64,000 nt of DNA from Buxus sempervirens (lineage: Eukaryota; Streptophyta; Magnoliopsida; Buxales; Buxaceae): the NCBI GenBank assembly GCA_947561395.2, contig OX387194.1, positions 26,704,536 through 26,768,535 of the forward strand, in the 5' to 3' direction. Positions 23,332-35,400 of this stretch are shown here, one piece after another. Every line of letters starts with the position of its first letter. Within the stretch, counting starts at the first letter, position 1. Position numbers and translations under genes: made by a program. The notes below the pieces were generated by a model, which was given only the letters and a program-made list of their open reading frames with translations, was not told the origin of the DNA and made no database searches.

Positions 23332-25051
23332 AAAGCTCTCTTTCATTTCCAGTCTTCCCTTTTAAGTTCTAGCAAATCTCTCATCTTCTACCTTTCTGTA
23401 GTGTAAGGCCTTTGTGCATTTTTGTAACCCCAAACCCCTTCTAAAGTACCTGGGAATCCTCTCTAGCCGTAAAACGTGAAGAGAGAGCCTGGGGAAAAGG
23501 AAGGTGGAATGGATCCTCTAGGTTTAGAACCCACAAGTGATGAAAAGCATACTATATGGTTATTTTGAACCCTTGAATGCTTCTCTGATTTTATTTTATA
23601 TTTGGAGAAGATGTGAATCCATGCTCTCAATAGCCATGGATTCCAAGCTTCTCATAGAAATGAGATTTTCCACACTTTCACACTCACTTTTCACTATTTT
23701 CATCAAATGGGCTAGATCTTGGGCTTTCCATGTTCAATATGGAAAATCTGAGGTCCTAGGCCTTAAAATGAGTTTTAGAACTTCATGAGAGGATTTCTTG
23801 TTGATTTTGAGGTTTTGGTCGAATCCACATGCACACATGCACTGGTTTCTATATTTCCTCTTAAAAAAACCTCAAAACAGGACAGATCTGTGGCCTGTCT
23901 TGGAAGACTTATAACTTCATCCTCCGGATGAATTTTTGAGTGATTCCAAAGACATGTGATAGATTGGAAGGTCTATTTAATATCTGGAAATTTTCGTCCA
24001 CTTCCATGTAGCCTATTTTTGACACCATCTCTTCAAAGTTTGTAGGACAGTTCAGCCCAGATTGCTGAACTTGTCGCTTTGATGGTGCACTATTTGCTCA
24101 GTTTTAATCCGTTTCCTATGATTCCAGTTTCTGAGTTTTCTTTAAGAAGTCTATTTTCATTTCCAACAAGTTTCAGCAGATTTCAATCTGTTTTGTGCTT
24201 TGGGTGCTCATTTGACTCAGAAGTGCTCGCTGGCATAGTCCAGAGCTCATCTGTGGTCTTCTAGGCCTGTTCAAGAGAGCACACAAGTCTCATCCGGATA
24301 GAGATTGATGTGCGGTTTTTTTCTTTGGAAAGATGGCACTACATACTTTCTCCATACCAATTTTCAGGGATTTATATTGAGCCAAACTCCACGAATAGAG
24401 CTTTGAAAATGCCTACTTAACACTTTTTCTGAGTTATGGCAGCAGATTTCATATGTGGATTTCTCTCTAGTTTTGAATCGGATCGAGCTGAACTTTTTAC
24501 TGCATATTCTAATATATACCAGTTTTCAAATGGCTTTGGTTTCATTTGATTTAGATTTAAATTGAATGAGTTATGGTTTATCAAAGCTTTCAAGCTCTTT
24601 TGATCGAATTTCTCCAGATTTGCCTTGGCTTGATTTTCTTCATTTTTACTTTGATTTCACTTCACTCATGAAGTTTTAGAAGTGATGAATCCACAAAGAG
24701 AGTCTAAATTCATTAGACTTCTCATGTGGAATGGTCACACACATTGTGCTTGTTAAGCACCTTTTTGTTTATTTTACTAGCAAACAATTTATAGCGTAAG
24801 CAAACATGTGGTAACCGTCTTAGACGGATGAGTGGGGGTGCCTAACACCTTCCCCCGCTCATAAATAATTCCCCGTACCCAATCTCTGGATTTTTCCTCA
24901 TCTTAGAGCTACTTTGGCTCTATTTGACATCTATGAACCTTTTGGTGTCCATTCACACCCTAAGATGGATGGTGGCGACTCTTTACATTTTATTGATCCC
25001 CGCGTGACGATATCGGAGGTCATCCGAGATGACGAATCCATGTCTCACAAC

Positions 25052-25069
25052 TGGCGACTCTGCTGGGGA
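25052..25069 (+). other. Primer-binding site
   Basis: TGGCGACTCTGCTGGGGA begins two bases after the 5' LTR, as expected for a tRNA-primed element. This PBS type is found in Tat/Ogre elements and is usually assigned to a tRNA-Arg; I infer the tRNA from family knowledge. Its first ten bases also occur inside U5 at 24973-24982. Confidence 0.88.
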
Positions 25070-26659
25070 CCACTAGTGGAATTGAACCATGTTTTGATTG
25101 CTTGTGCATGACTGATTGATTTTCATGAATTGTTTGCTGTTTTGCCCATTTGTGATAAGCATGTTTGAGCTGAGTGTTTTTGTTTTTAAATACATGGGAC
25201 CATGAAAATAGGGCGTGTGATGTTTGTATGCTTTGGTTATGCTCAAAACCATGTTAGTGGACCTAGATAGTTTTACCATGCTAGGTTGCTATTTTTGTTA
25301 TGATAAGCATGCTTTGATTAGAACTTTAATATGGTAAGCATGAGATCAGAATTTTGGAGAGATGTTTACTTTGTATCAATCATGCTCACCATGATTCATT
25401 GGCTTTCTTGTACAACATGATAACATGCTTGCATGATGCTGGTGTGAATACATGTTTAGTATGAGCATGCTAGGTTTTTTATTACTTTGTTTTACTCATG
25501 ATTGTTTACTTCAAATATGATTTCCATATCATGCCTTGGTGAATGTGATTGCGCTTGCATGAATAAGAAAAAAGAGTGGCAAGGGTGGGACGTTGTGTTG
25601 AATGTGACCCTCTTTTTCAAATGCACTTGAGCACTTTTTTTATTTTTTACACAGCCTACCTATCACCTATAGGAAGTTGAACAGGAATGTGTGTAGCTTG
25701 GCGCACCGAGGTCGTTACTTCGGAAAGCGAAAGTGAAAACATTCACCTTGGAGACTTTGAGCCAATGATGTGATGACATGGTGGATCTAGAATTCTGGTC
25801 ATACACTAGGCTTGAGCTCTAAGTTGCCAATAAGCCAAAACCCAAAACCCAAAACCCCTACGCGAAGGCGGAGAAACACCCTTTTGGCCAAAATAAACCA
25901 AATGCGATGGGGAAAGGGTTTGTAATTGAGGGAAGGCTATCTTGCATGGCTCAGGTGGTCCAAGGCATGATATGGACGCCATTTGGAAGGTAAACATGAG
26001 GTAACAAGGTAATGTAAGCCTATTATTTGTGGTAACATCTTTACTTTGTAAATATCAAGCTCATGTTGGCCATTTGTGGGGATTTTGTTATTCCCGGAAA
26101 TTTGTTGTTATCCTAGGATTGGTGTAGCCCTTAGAGAGAGTTTTTACTCTTCTTAGGTGTCGTTCTACCCCAAATGTCCATAGGAGGCACCTAAAAGTCC
26201 CAAAATCCATGCATTGGGTGTCCATTTTGGGGAGGGAGCCTAAGCCCTCCTATGTATGAATATTACTAATCCTTTGTTTTGCAGGAAATTTGTGTGGAGA
26301 ACACCCTGGAGCTGCTGGTACAAAGGGATTTTTCCTTTTTAGTTTAAAAATTCTCATTCTCAAGCCCAAGGAGGCTAAAATTGTAATTTTATTTTGATTC
26401 ATGCCCTTGAAGGCCAATTTGTATTGTAACATGTTTCTTTTATCATAAGAAATCTGTTTGTGCATGTTTTTTGGTATCCCCATGCAATTTCATGAAATTC
26501 AAGGGTTAAGCGGGCCTTTAATGCCATTTGATATGTCAAGTGCCCAACTTGGGGCAGTCCAGAAGCCACCCAGTGGTGAACAGTGTGTTTGGGCAAGTAA
26601 CCAAGCTAATAAAACCAATTGGAAAAGGAAACAATTCGAAAATCTGTTTTTCGGCTGAA

Positions 26660-26746
26660 AACCGTCCTGAGTATGCGGTTGTCTGCATTTTCGCTGCAAC
26701 CGCATGTATCATACGGTTTGAGCCAAACCGTTCTGAGTGTGCGGTT
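26660..26746. repeat. Cluster of three AACCG-N11-CGGTT units (leader)
   Basis: Units at 26660-26680, 26698-26718 and 26726-26746, each exactly 21 bp. Two have AACCGT instead of AACCGC on the left arm. They lie 1.5 kb upstream of gag, in non-coding sequence. Confidence 0.88.
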
Positions 26747-27475
26747 TTAAGCCGAAATCCCTTTCTGGCCATGCTAATTAAACATTTCTGGGTCCTTTCA
26801 TCCCTAAGTTATATAAGCAAATGGACAGTGACTCCAAATAAGATAAATGGCATTTAAACCATTCCAAATCCACCCGGATCAAGAAATTAAGGTCATTTTG
26901 AACATATTCACCTAAATTGAGCAAATTAATCCAACTCAAAGTTGAAAATGATGAAATAAAGTTGGCTCAAACCAAAAGTCAGGTCAAGCACCAAATTTTG
27001 CGGTTTAAGCTCATGTTAGGCTCTTTTTACCTAATTTGAACACTTAACCCATCTTAAGTGAAGTAAATGATTAAAAGAAAATTGGTTCAAATAACCAACC
27101 TAATCATACTTCAACCTCAAGAATTAAACTTGGAAATCACAATAAGTTCCCCAAAACATGTTAAGCTTAAAGTGTAATGCAATTCATGAAAAGAAGCTCA
27201 ACTCTTTTAAAATGGGGCAAATTCCAATCAAAAATCAATCTTTAAATCTTTAAACATAAATTGTTCAAACTTTTAAGATTTCTTCCAAAGAGCAATTGGG
27301 TCACTTGGAAACCTTTGAATTCCAAGCAAATAATCATTTAAAAATCAAGTGAAAGGAAAATTTTAAGTAAATCATCTCCTTGAAAGCAATTTGAGTCTCT
27401 TTTTAACTCAAAAACACCTAAGGGGAAATCAAAAATATTTTAGGCATCTGAAAGCCTTGGAATTTCAGAAAATCA

Positions 27476-28049
27476 ACTCATAGGACTCCTGGAAGCCTGA
27501 AATTCCAGACTTTTTCAAAATCTTCATAGGCCTTCTAAAGCCTGAATTTAGAAACTCATAGGACTCCTGGAAGCCTGAAATTCCAGACTTTTTCAAAATC
27601 TTCATAGGCCTTCTAAAGCCTGAATTTAGAAACTCATAGGACTCCTGGAAGCCTGAAATTCCAGACTTTTTCAAAATCTTCATAGGCCTTCTAAAGCCTG
27701 AATTTAGAAAATCATAGGCCCCTGAAAGCCTGCGTAATTCGGGAGGTTGTGGAAGCCTTAATTCCAAAGCATAAGCCCTTGGAAGCTTGCGTGATTCCAA
27801 GTCTTGATTTGTCTACAGGCTTTTACTGTAGGCACATCATCTTTTGTGGGATATGTTGGGAGCCCTAGAATTTTTCAATATTGGTGGGTCTTTTTCGCAC
27901 CAACCAATTCATAAGCCCTTGGAAGCTTGCGTGATTCCAAGTCTTGATTTGTCTACAGGCTTTTACTGTAGGCACATCATCTTTTGTGGGACATGTTGGA
28001 GGCCCTAGAATACTCCTACAAAATTTCTGAGGTTTGATCTTTTTCGTAT
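27476..28049. repeat. 78-bp triplicate and 140-bp duplicate tandem repeats
   Basis: Three nearly identical 78-bp units start at 27476, 27554 and 27632 (ACTCATAGGACTCCTGGAAG…) with a decayed fourth. A 140-bp unit starting CATAAGCCCTTGGAAGCTTG occurs at 27770 and 27910. Tat-lineage elements are known for tandem repeats in untranslated regions that can seed satellites. The minus-strand frame across the 78-bp array exists because 78 is a multiple of three and is not a gene. Confidence 0.88.
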
Positions 28050-28292
28050 CAATCACCTCATCTTAATAAGGTTATGTTAACCATAAATACAAAAATCAAA
28101 AAAAAATATATGAATGCAAAGAGACCCCTAGACTCGTGTTCACCAAGCCTACATGCATGCATGCATAGGTGTGTAAAGTTGATTTGATGGGATACTAACA
28201 TTTTTCTCTTTTGTCTTTTTCTTTTACCAAGGTACTAAGTTCCTACTGCAACCATTGCTCCCCGACGTTCTCAAAGATTAAAAGCTGCTACC

Positions 28293-31200
28293 ATGAACCC
28301 TGCTGAAGAACAATCCACTGTTTCGGCTGAGGCCTTTGCTCAACTGCAAGAGCAAGTGGCAGGGATGACCAAACTATTGGAGAATTTGCTGGCCAACCAA
28401 GCCGCTCAGGCTCAGGTGCAGGCGCAACAGGCGCAGGCTCAGGTTCACCAAGCTTCATCATCCCACAATGCACCACCACAGGCTCCACCCCAGACTGAAC
28501 TTCCACCACCAATCCAACCTATCCCACCTCAACCTGTACTCTCTCATCCAAACCCCGAGCCTATCCTGATCCGGGAGGAGGAATTTGAATGTGAGAGGGA
28601 AAAGGAAAAAGAAAAAGAGAGACTGAGGGTAGAAGTGGAGAGGAAATTTTTGGACAAACTGGAGTCCATTCAGGAGGAATTGAAAGAAGTGAGGGGGATC
28701 AACACGTTGGGTAGTACCAACTTTCAAGATCTCTGCCTGTACCCCGACGCATGCTTACCGGCCAAATTTAAGTGCCCGGATTTTGAGAAATATGACGGCA
28801 CCGGATGCCCAATGAGCCATCTGAAGCTCTACTGTGGGGCGTTATGCCAATTTGGCCGGGATGATGGCATCCTGATCCAGCTATTCCAGAGAAGCCTAAC
28901 TGGGGCAGCCTTGAGATGGTTCGCAACTGTGGACCACGGCAGAATCAGAAGATGGAAGGACCTAGCTGATGCTTTCCTTGCTCAGTACCGTTTCAATGCT
29001 GACATCGTGCCAGATAGGTACGATATGATGAAAATGAGTAAGGGAAGAGACGAGACAGTCAGGCAGTATGCCAAAAGGTGGAGAGAAGCCGCCTCTCAAG
29101 TCAGGCCTCCCATGATGGAGCCAGAGATGGTTACCACCTTCATTGGCACGCTGGGGCATCCATTTTACAATCACTTGGTGGGTCAGGTTACCACCAGTTT
29201 CGCTGCCCTAGTGTTGGTCGCGGACCGGATTGAAGATGGAATCAGATCCGGGCGAATCCACGACCATTCTGCCACGGCTCGTCAACAGGAGCCAACTTTT
29301 GATCCTTCTGCCCAGAAGCAGAAAAATGGGGCAAGAAGGAATGGAGGAAAGAAAGAAGGGGAAGTAAACATGGTACAACCCCAACCACCACAAAAACCCA
29401 TCCAAATCAATATTGCTGCACCTCCACCCAGTCCGGTGCAGCCACAATCAACCTATCAAAACCCTCTCAACATTAATGTTCCTCAGGCAGCAATGCCCAA
29501 CCAAAAAAGGGTATTCTCAAAAGAGGAGAGAGACGCTTGGATGGCGTCCAGAAGGAGCAGGGTCCTTTCCCCTCTTCCTGTGACTCCATCCCAACTTTTG
29601 CCATCTTTGTTAAACGCAGGGTATGTCACCCTGAAAGAGCCAAATCCGAATGCTTCAAAGGGAAAGAATTTCGATCCCTCCACCACCTGTGAATACCATA
29701 TGGGTGCACCAGGACACCCTACAGACAGGTGTTGGCCATTAAAACACGCAATTCAAGATTTGATCGATCAGGGAACCCTGTTGTTTAACACAGCTGCACC
29801 CTCTCCCGCCAGGACTGACATTGGTCAGAATCCTCTGCCCCAGCATAATGGGGCTGGTCCTTCCAATTTTGTAGGGACCATCTCTTTTAGACCTAGGACG
29901 TTTGATCCCTCGCAGTTAATTGCGCCAATAGGGACGTCCGTTAGGGTCTATTTTGACCAGGAAGAGATAGAGGAACAAATCAATGTCATTTCTGGAAATA
30001 ATGGAAATGGCAAGACTGCGGAGGACATTAATGCCTCTTTAAACCGGGCCGCTTCTCTTATGGCCCAGCTTAATGTAGCCAAACCCCCTCTCATTATTAA
30101 TTGCAACCAGGCTGTTGCTTCCCCCACTGCTCCATCATCCAAACCATCTTTGGTCATTAATTATGACCCCACCACTGCTTCAATTACGTCTGTTTCTTCT
30201 CAGACCTTAAAATCCTCTCAACCCAAGGCACCAAGGCAATCTTCGCCTCTGGTTATTGAGGTGCCTTCTTCTAACCTTATTCCCACATCAGCTGCTGCAC
30301 CAAGGTCCCACCTCCAACCCTTGGTATTTAACGTGCCTAAACCCTCTTATTCAGAAACCGCTGTACCTTGGAACTACAGCGAGGGTTATACGACCACTAT
30401 CCCAGTGGCCAGGAATCAGGGTCAGGAGGAGGTAAACCTCATGACAAGATCAGGGAGGTGTGTGGAAGGAAAAGAACAAGAAAAGAAGGAGACAGAGCAA
30501 GTCCAGAAGGGGAAGGCCAAAATAGGGGAAGACACCCCTCAGGTCGACAGTAAGGAGGCAGAGGACCTCCTAAGAATACTGAAAAAGAGTGAATTCAATA
30601 TTGTCGACCAGTTAACCAAGGTCCCTGCCCAGATATCAATACTGGGATTATTGCTTAATTCAGAAAAGCATAGGGACTCATTAATGAAAGTACTCCAGAG
30701 CGCCCACGTGCCCAAAACAATTGAGCCAGACCAGCTCGGCACGATGATCGGCCAGATCCTGTCTCACAATGTAATAAGCTTTTCAGAAAGCGAGATAAGC
30801 CCTGGTGGAGGCTATCACATGGACCCTTTGCACATCACTGTGCTCTGTAAGGGTAGCATGATAGCCAGGGTCCTAATTGACAATGGGTCAGCCTTAAACG
30901 TCTGCCCCCTTGTAACATTTGTGAGGCTTGGTCTAGACCAATCCAAGATAAAGCAGAACGGGAGGATTGTGAGAGCTTTCGATAGCTCCAAAACACACTC
31001 CCTGGGAGAGATTGAACTGCCAATTACCATCGGACCGAATATCTTTAATATCACATTCGAAGTGATAGATATTCCAGCTGCCTTCAATCTACTTCTGGGA
31101 AGGCCGTGGATCCACTCAGCTAGGGCTATACCCTCTACTCTTCATCAAAGAGTAAAATTTATAAGAGGCCAAAGGGTAATAACGGTCCTAGCCGAGAACC

Positions 31201-32069
31201 TAGTCCCTCCCGTCATATCACCTGACGTACCTTTCATTAATGTGGAATTAACGGCAGACAAAATTGCCTTTCACTCTTTTCAGTTTGAAACAGTCAACTT
31301 CATACCTGGGGGGTGTCTAAAAAAGAAAGAGAGGTTGACCTGCGCCAATAAGATGGTGGAGAAAGTCTTAAAGGATTGCAATTTCCACCCAGGAAAGGGG
31401 TTGGGCATTAACCTGCAAGGAAGGGTGACACCTATAGAGGCACAGAGCCTAGTCCCACGAGTAGGACTAGGGATGAAAATGAGAAGATGGAAGAGGGGAC
31501 CACAGAAAGAAAATGAGAGGGGAGAGAATCAAGGAAAGTTCCCTCATTTAAAGGAAACTTTCCCGAGGCCCTCTCATACCATTCAATTGGCTCCTCCTAC
31601 AGATTCCTCCAAGCCTCCGTATTTCAATGACAACCCTTTTAGAAAACCTTTTACCTCAACCCTTCAGCCTTTTATCCCCCTCTCATCCACTTTGGCGCCT
31701 AAAGCCACGGGTGAGCCTGAGCCACTGCCACAAGAGCAGCAGGATTTCACGGAAGAGACAGGGGCATTCTTTGCAATGACAGAGAATGAAGGAAGAGAGA
31801 AAGCAGAAGAAGAGGTTCCTTTTATCGACTGGGCATCAATTAAGATTCCTGATGAAGTCACCTCTGAACTCAGCCCCGAAGCAGAAAAGGGCAGTTTTTC
31901 AAATCCGGTAATGATGGTATCGGATCAAGAGTTTGGGGAAGAACAGGTTTGCACTATACCACCTGTTCCAGAGGGCTTTGTATTGAAAAATTGGGAAGAG
32001 ACCCCTTTGACATTTGAGGCTGCATATGGTTGGCAATCAGCTGCGGCCTCCAAAAAAAAACTCCATTAG
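28293..32069 (+). CDS. Gag-protease polyprotein of the Tat element
   Basis: A single open frame of 1258 codons. The N-terminus is Gln/Pro-rich and contains a Glu/Lys coiled-coil-like segment (about residues 90-135). A retrotransposon gag domain follows at about 160-320 (FEKYDGTGCPMSHL, LTGAALRWF, DRYDMMKM). A zinc-knuckle-like C-x2-H…H-x4-C stretch is at about 466-480. Long Pro/Ser linkers come next. The retropepsin has its active site as VLIDNGSALNVCP near residue 863, a DNGS variant common in plant Tat elements. A G-patch-like GKGLG segment lies near 1030-1055. Gag forms the particle and the protease cleaves the polyproteins. Related Ogre elements place gag-pro and pol in separate frames linked by splicing, and the arrangement here agrees with that. 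Confidence 0.92.
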   Translation: MNPAEEQSTVSAEAFAQLQEQVAGMTKLLENLLANQAAQAQVQAQQAQAQVHQASSSHNAPPQAPPQTELPPPIQPIPPQPVLSHPNPEPILIREEEFECEREKEKEKERLRVEVERKFLDKLESIQEELKEVRGINTLGSTNFQDLCLYPDACLPAKFKCPDFEKYDGTGCPMSHLKLYCGALCQFGRDDGILIQLFQRSLTGAALRWFATVDHGRIRRWKDLADAFLAQYRFNADIVPDRYDMMKMSKGRDETVRQYAKRWREAASQVRPPMMEPEMVTTFIGTLGHPFYNHLVGQVTTSFAALVLVADRIEDGIRSGRIHDHSATARQQEPTFDPSAQKQKNGARRNGGKKEGEVNMVQPQPPQKPIQINIAAPPPSPVQPQSTYQNPLNINVPQAAMPNQKRVFSKEERDAWMASRRSRVLSPLPVTPSQLLPSLLNAGYVTLKEPNPNASKGKNFDPSTTCEYHMGAPGHPTDRCWPLKHAIQDLIDQGTLLFNTAAPSPARTDIGQNPLPQHNGAGPSNFVGTISFRPRTFDPSQLIAPIGTSVRVYFDQEEIEEQINVISGNNGNGKTAEDINASLNRAASLMAQLNVAKPPLIINCNQAVASPTAPSSKPSLVINYDPTTASITSVSSQTLKSSQPKAPRQSSPLVIEVPSSNLIPTSAAAPRSHLQPLVFNVPKPSYSETAVPWNYSEGYTTTIPVARNQGQEEVNLMTRSGRCVEGKEQEKKETEQVQKGKAKIGEDTPQVDSKEAEDLLRILKKSEFNIVDQLTKVPAQISILGLLLNSEKHRDSLMKVLQSAHVPKTIEPDQLGTMIGQILSHNVISFSESEISPGGGYHMDPLHITVLCKGSMIARVLIDNGSALNVCPLVTFVRLGLDQSKIKQNGRIVRAFDSSKTHSLGEIELPITIGPNIFNITFEVIDIPAAFNLLLGRPWIHSARAIPSTLHQRVKFIRGQRVITVLAENLVPPVISPDVPFINVELTADKIAFHSFQFETVNFIPGGCLKKKERLTCANKMVEKVLKDCNFHPGKGLGINLQGRVTPIEAQSLVPRVGLGMKMRRWKRGPQKENERGENQGKFPHLKETFPRPSHTIQLAPPTDSSKPPYFNDNPFRKPFTSTLQPFIPLSSTLAPKATGEPEPLPQEQQDFTEETGAFFAMTENEGREKAEEEVPFIDWASIKIPDEVTSELSPEAEKGSFSNPVMMVSDQEFGEEQVCTIPPVPEGFVLKNWEETPLTFEAAYGWQSAAASKKKLH

Positions 32070-32442
32070 TGGATTGCCCTTTTCCTGAAGGTTTTAACGA
32101 ACCTTCATCTTCAGGAAAAGCCTCTCTAGAAGGTTCTCAAAAAAACCAAAAAAATTTTTCCATTTTTTCTAGAAAATCTAAAGCTTTCAAAATGGTCCAG
32201 ACTGCTTATGAGCCATATATACAGACTGAATTAGAGCAAGTTGAATACGACTTCGACCTCGAGCTCGACTTCGACCTAATGGGGATCGAAGAGGAGATCG
32301 AAGCCGAAGACGATGACCTTCCAAGAGAAATATCATATCAATTGGAACGTCACGAAAGGGTATTCAACCTAATATTGAAGAAACCATTTCCATAAACCTG
32401 GGAACTGAAGAGGACCCAAAAATTGTAAAGATTGGTGCATGC

Positions 32443-35400
32443 TTGTCTGAAATACAGCAGAAGGAAATGTCCCAATTCTTGGCCGATTACAAGGACGTGT
32501 TCGCATGGTCTTATCGGGATATGCCAGGGTTGGATACAGACATGGTTGTACACAGGCTGCCAATCCTGCCAGGAGTAAAGCCTATTAAGCAGAAATTGAG
32601 AAGGTTGAAACCGGAATGGACTTTGAAAGTCAAAGATGAAGTAGTAAAGCAGTTTCAAGCCGGGTTTTTGGCGGTGTCCACATACCCTGATTGGCTAGCC
32701 AATATAGTCCCAGTTCCAAAGAAGGATGGAAAAGTCAGGATGTGTGTGGATTACAGAGATTTGAACAAAGCAAGCCCGAAGGATGATTTTCCATTGCCAC
32801 ACATCGACATCTTGGTTGATAATACGGCAGTGCACAGCCTGTTCTCTTTTATGGATGGCTTTTCCGGATACAACCAAATCAAAATGGCAAAGGAGGATCA
32901 AGAGAAAACCGCTTTTATTACTCCTTGGGGAACCTTCCACTACACAGTCATGCCTTTTGGATTAAAGAATGCCGGGGCAACATATCAGCGAGCCATGACA
33001 GCCCTTTTCCATGATATGATCCACAAAGAGATGGAAGTCTATGTGGATGATATGATCGCTAAATCATGTGAAGAGGAAGACCACTTAATCAATCTAAAGA
33101 GGGTATTTGACCGTCTAAGGAAGTACAGCTTAAGGCTTAATCCAACAAAGTGTGTCTTTGGAGCCACATCCGGGAAATTATTAGGATTCATTGTAAGCAG
33201 AAGAGGGATTGAGATAGACCCGTCTAAGGCCAAGGCAATCATTGAGATGCCAGCTCCTAAGACTGAAAAAGAAGTTAGGGGCTTTCTGGGAAGAATTCAG
33301 TATATCAGCCGGTTCATAGCACAACTCACTGCTATTTGCGAGCCGATCTTTAAACTTCTAAGGAAGAATAACCCAACTATATGGAATGAGGATTGCCAAC
33401 AAGCATTCGACAAAATAAAGGATTATCTTTCAAATCCTCCTGTTCTAGTACTGCCAATTCCAGGAAAACCACTGATTCTGTATCTATCAGTTCTAGAAAC
33501 ATCAATGGGATGCGTATTGGGGCAGCACGATGAAACAGGCAGAAAAGAAAAGGCTATCTACTATTTGAGCAAGAAGTTTACAGATTATGAGACAAGATAT
33601 TCGCCTTTGGAAAAGACTTGTTGCGCTTTGGTCTGGGCGACTCAAAGGCTTAGGCACTATTTCTTAAGCTATTCGACTTTGCTGATCTCAAGGATGGATC
33701 CGCTAAAATATCTGTTTGAGAAGCCGGCTTTAACTGGTAGAACAGCAAAGTGGCAGCTTTTGCTTTCAGAATTCGACCTGACATATGTCACCCAGAAAGC
33801 AATCAAGGGTCAGGCAATTGCTGACCACCTAGCTGAGCACCCATTGCCAGATTATCAACCTCTTAAAACGAATTTCCCGGATGAGGCTATCTTATTTGCT
33901 GAAGAGGAAGAAAGTGAAGACTCTTGGCAGATGTTCTTTGATGGGGCTGCCAATATGAGTGGAAATGGGATCGGCGCAGTATTAGTAAAGCCAGATGGTT
34001 CACATATCCCAATCGCAGTGAAATTGAGGTTTCAGTGCACGAACAACATAGCAGAGTATGAGGCATGTATAATCGGATTACAAGCTGCTCTGGACCATGA
34101 TGTTCAAGAACTTGACGTATATGGAGATTCGAGTCTTATCATCTTCCAAACAACTGGGGAATGGAAAACCAAAGATCATAAATTGATCCCATATCACCAA
34201 TATTTGGAAGAAATAAGTACCAAATTTACTCGAATTTCTTTTAGCTATATGCCAAGGGCTAAGAATCAGTTTGCGGATGCCTTGGCGACATTGGCCTCAA
34301 TGGTTAGTATTCCAGAAGGGGTAGACATACAACCGCTTGAAATTGAAGTCAGAGACGAGCCAGCTTACTGTCTTGTTTTGGAAGGAGCGCAAGAAACAGA
34401 AATACCATGGTTCCAAGATATCAAGAATTTCTTGGATAATCGAAATTTACCAGAAAGCGCTAGTCCCACTGAAAAAAGAACAATACAGAAGTTAGCAGGA
34501 CAGTTTCTTCTAAGTGGTGGGCAGTTGTATAAGAGATCTTACAATAATGTTCTACTCAGATGCGTCACCAAGGTTGAAGCAGAAAGGTTGATTGAAACAG
34601 TGCACGGGGGAGTCTGTGGGCCGCACATGAATGGACACATGCTCGCAAGGAAAATATTGCGATTGGGATATTATTGGTCTACAATGGAGCACGATTGCTG
34701 CCTACATGTTAAGAGATGCCATTTGTGCCAAATATATGCTGATAATAAGCATGCACCACCAAGTGAACTGCACAGCATGACCTCTCCATGGCCATTCTCT
34801 ATGTGGGGTATTGATGTCATTGGGATGATTTCTCCAAAAGCATCTAATGGACACCGGTTCATTCTGGTGGCAATTGATTATTTCACAAAATGGGTTGAAG
34901 CTGCTTCGTATGCAAATATCACAGGAAACCATGTTCTTAAGTTTCTAAAGCACAACATAATTTGTCGCTATGGGTTGCCAAAAGCCATAGTTTCAGACAA
35001 TGCTTCAAATATTAAGAACAAGGATATGAAGGAGATGTGTGAGCAGTTTCAGATAACTCATCACAAGTCAGCCCCTTACAGGCCAAAAATGAATGGAGCG
35101 GTAGAAGCGGTAAATAAGAATATAAAGAAAATAATCCAGAAGATGGTGGTAAGCTATAGAGATTGGCACGAGATGTTGCCATTTGCTCTCCATGCTTACA
35201 GAACCTCGATCCGAACTTCTACTGGGGCAACGCCGTATTCCTTGGTTTATGGCACAGAGGCCGTCTTACCCGTTGAGGTAGAAATCCCTTCATTAAGAGT
35301 GCTTATGGAAACAGAGCTTGAAGAGGCTGAATGGGTTCAGTCTAGATATGAGCAACTTAATCTGATAGAAGAAAAGCGGTTGAATGCGCTTTGCCATGGC

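Larger units (their letters stand above)
22637..25049 (+). repeat. 5' LTR of the Tat element
   Basis: The 2413-bp repeat starts TGTAGACACCCC and ends GTCTCACA. It is identical in length to the 3' LTR at 43739-46151 and differs from it at about 11 bases, concentrated in the first 700 bp. U3 holds six 21-22-bp AACCG/CGGTT units. A TATA box is at 23217, a splice-donor-like site at 23330, and a PBS-like TGGCGACTCT at 24973. Confidence 0.95.
25070..28292 (+). other. Leader region between PBS and gag
   Basis: There is no long open frame, so the extra ORF1 seen in some Ogre elements is absent. The region holds three AACCG/CGGTT units (26660-26746), three 78-bp tandem repeats (27476-27709) and a 140-bp tandem duplication (27770-28049). 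Dispersed ATGCTT/TGATAAGCATG phrases lie at 25140-25560. The long untranslated leader would suit splicing from the donor in the LTR, but no acceptor could be fixed by eye. Confidence 0.6.

Noticed and set aside
27465-27800. A 111-codon minus-strand frame with a 26-residue repeat
   Set aside because: It is open only because the 78-bp tandem unit is a multiple of three. It lies in an untranslated leader.
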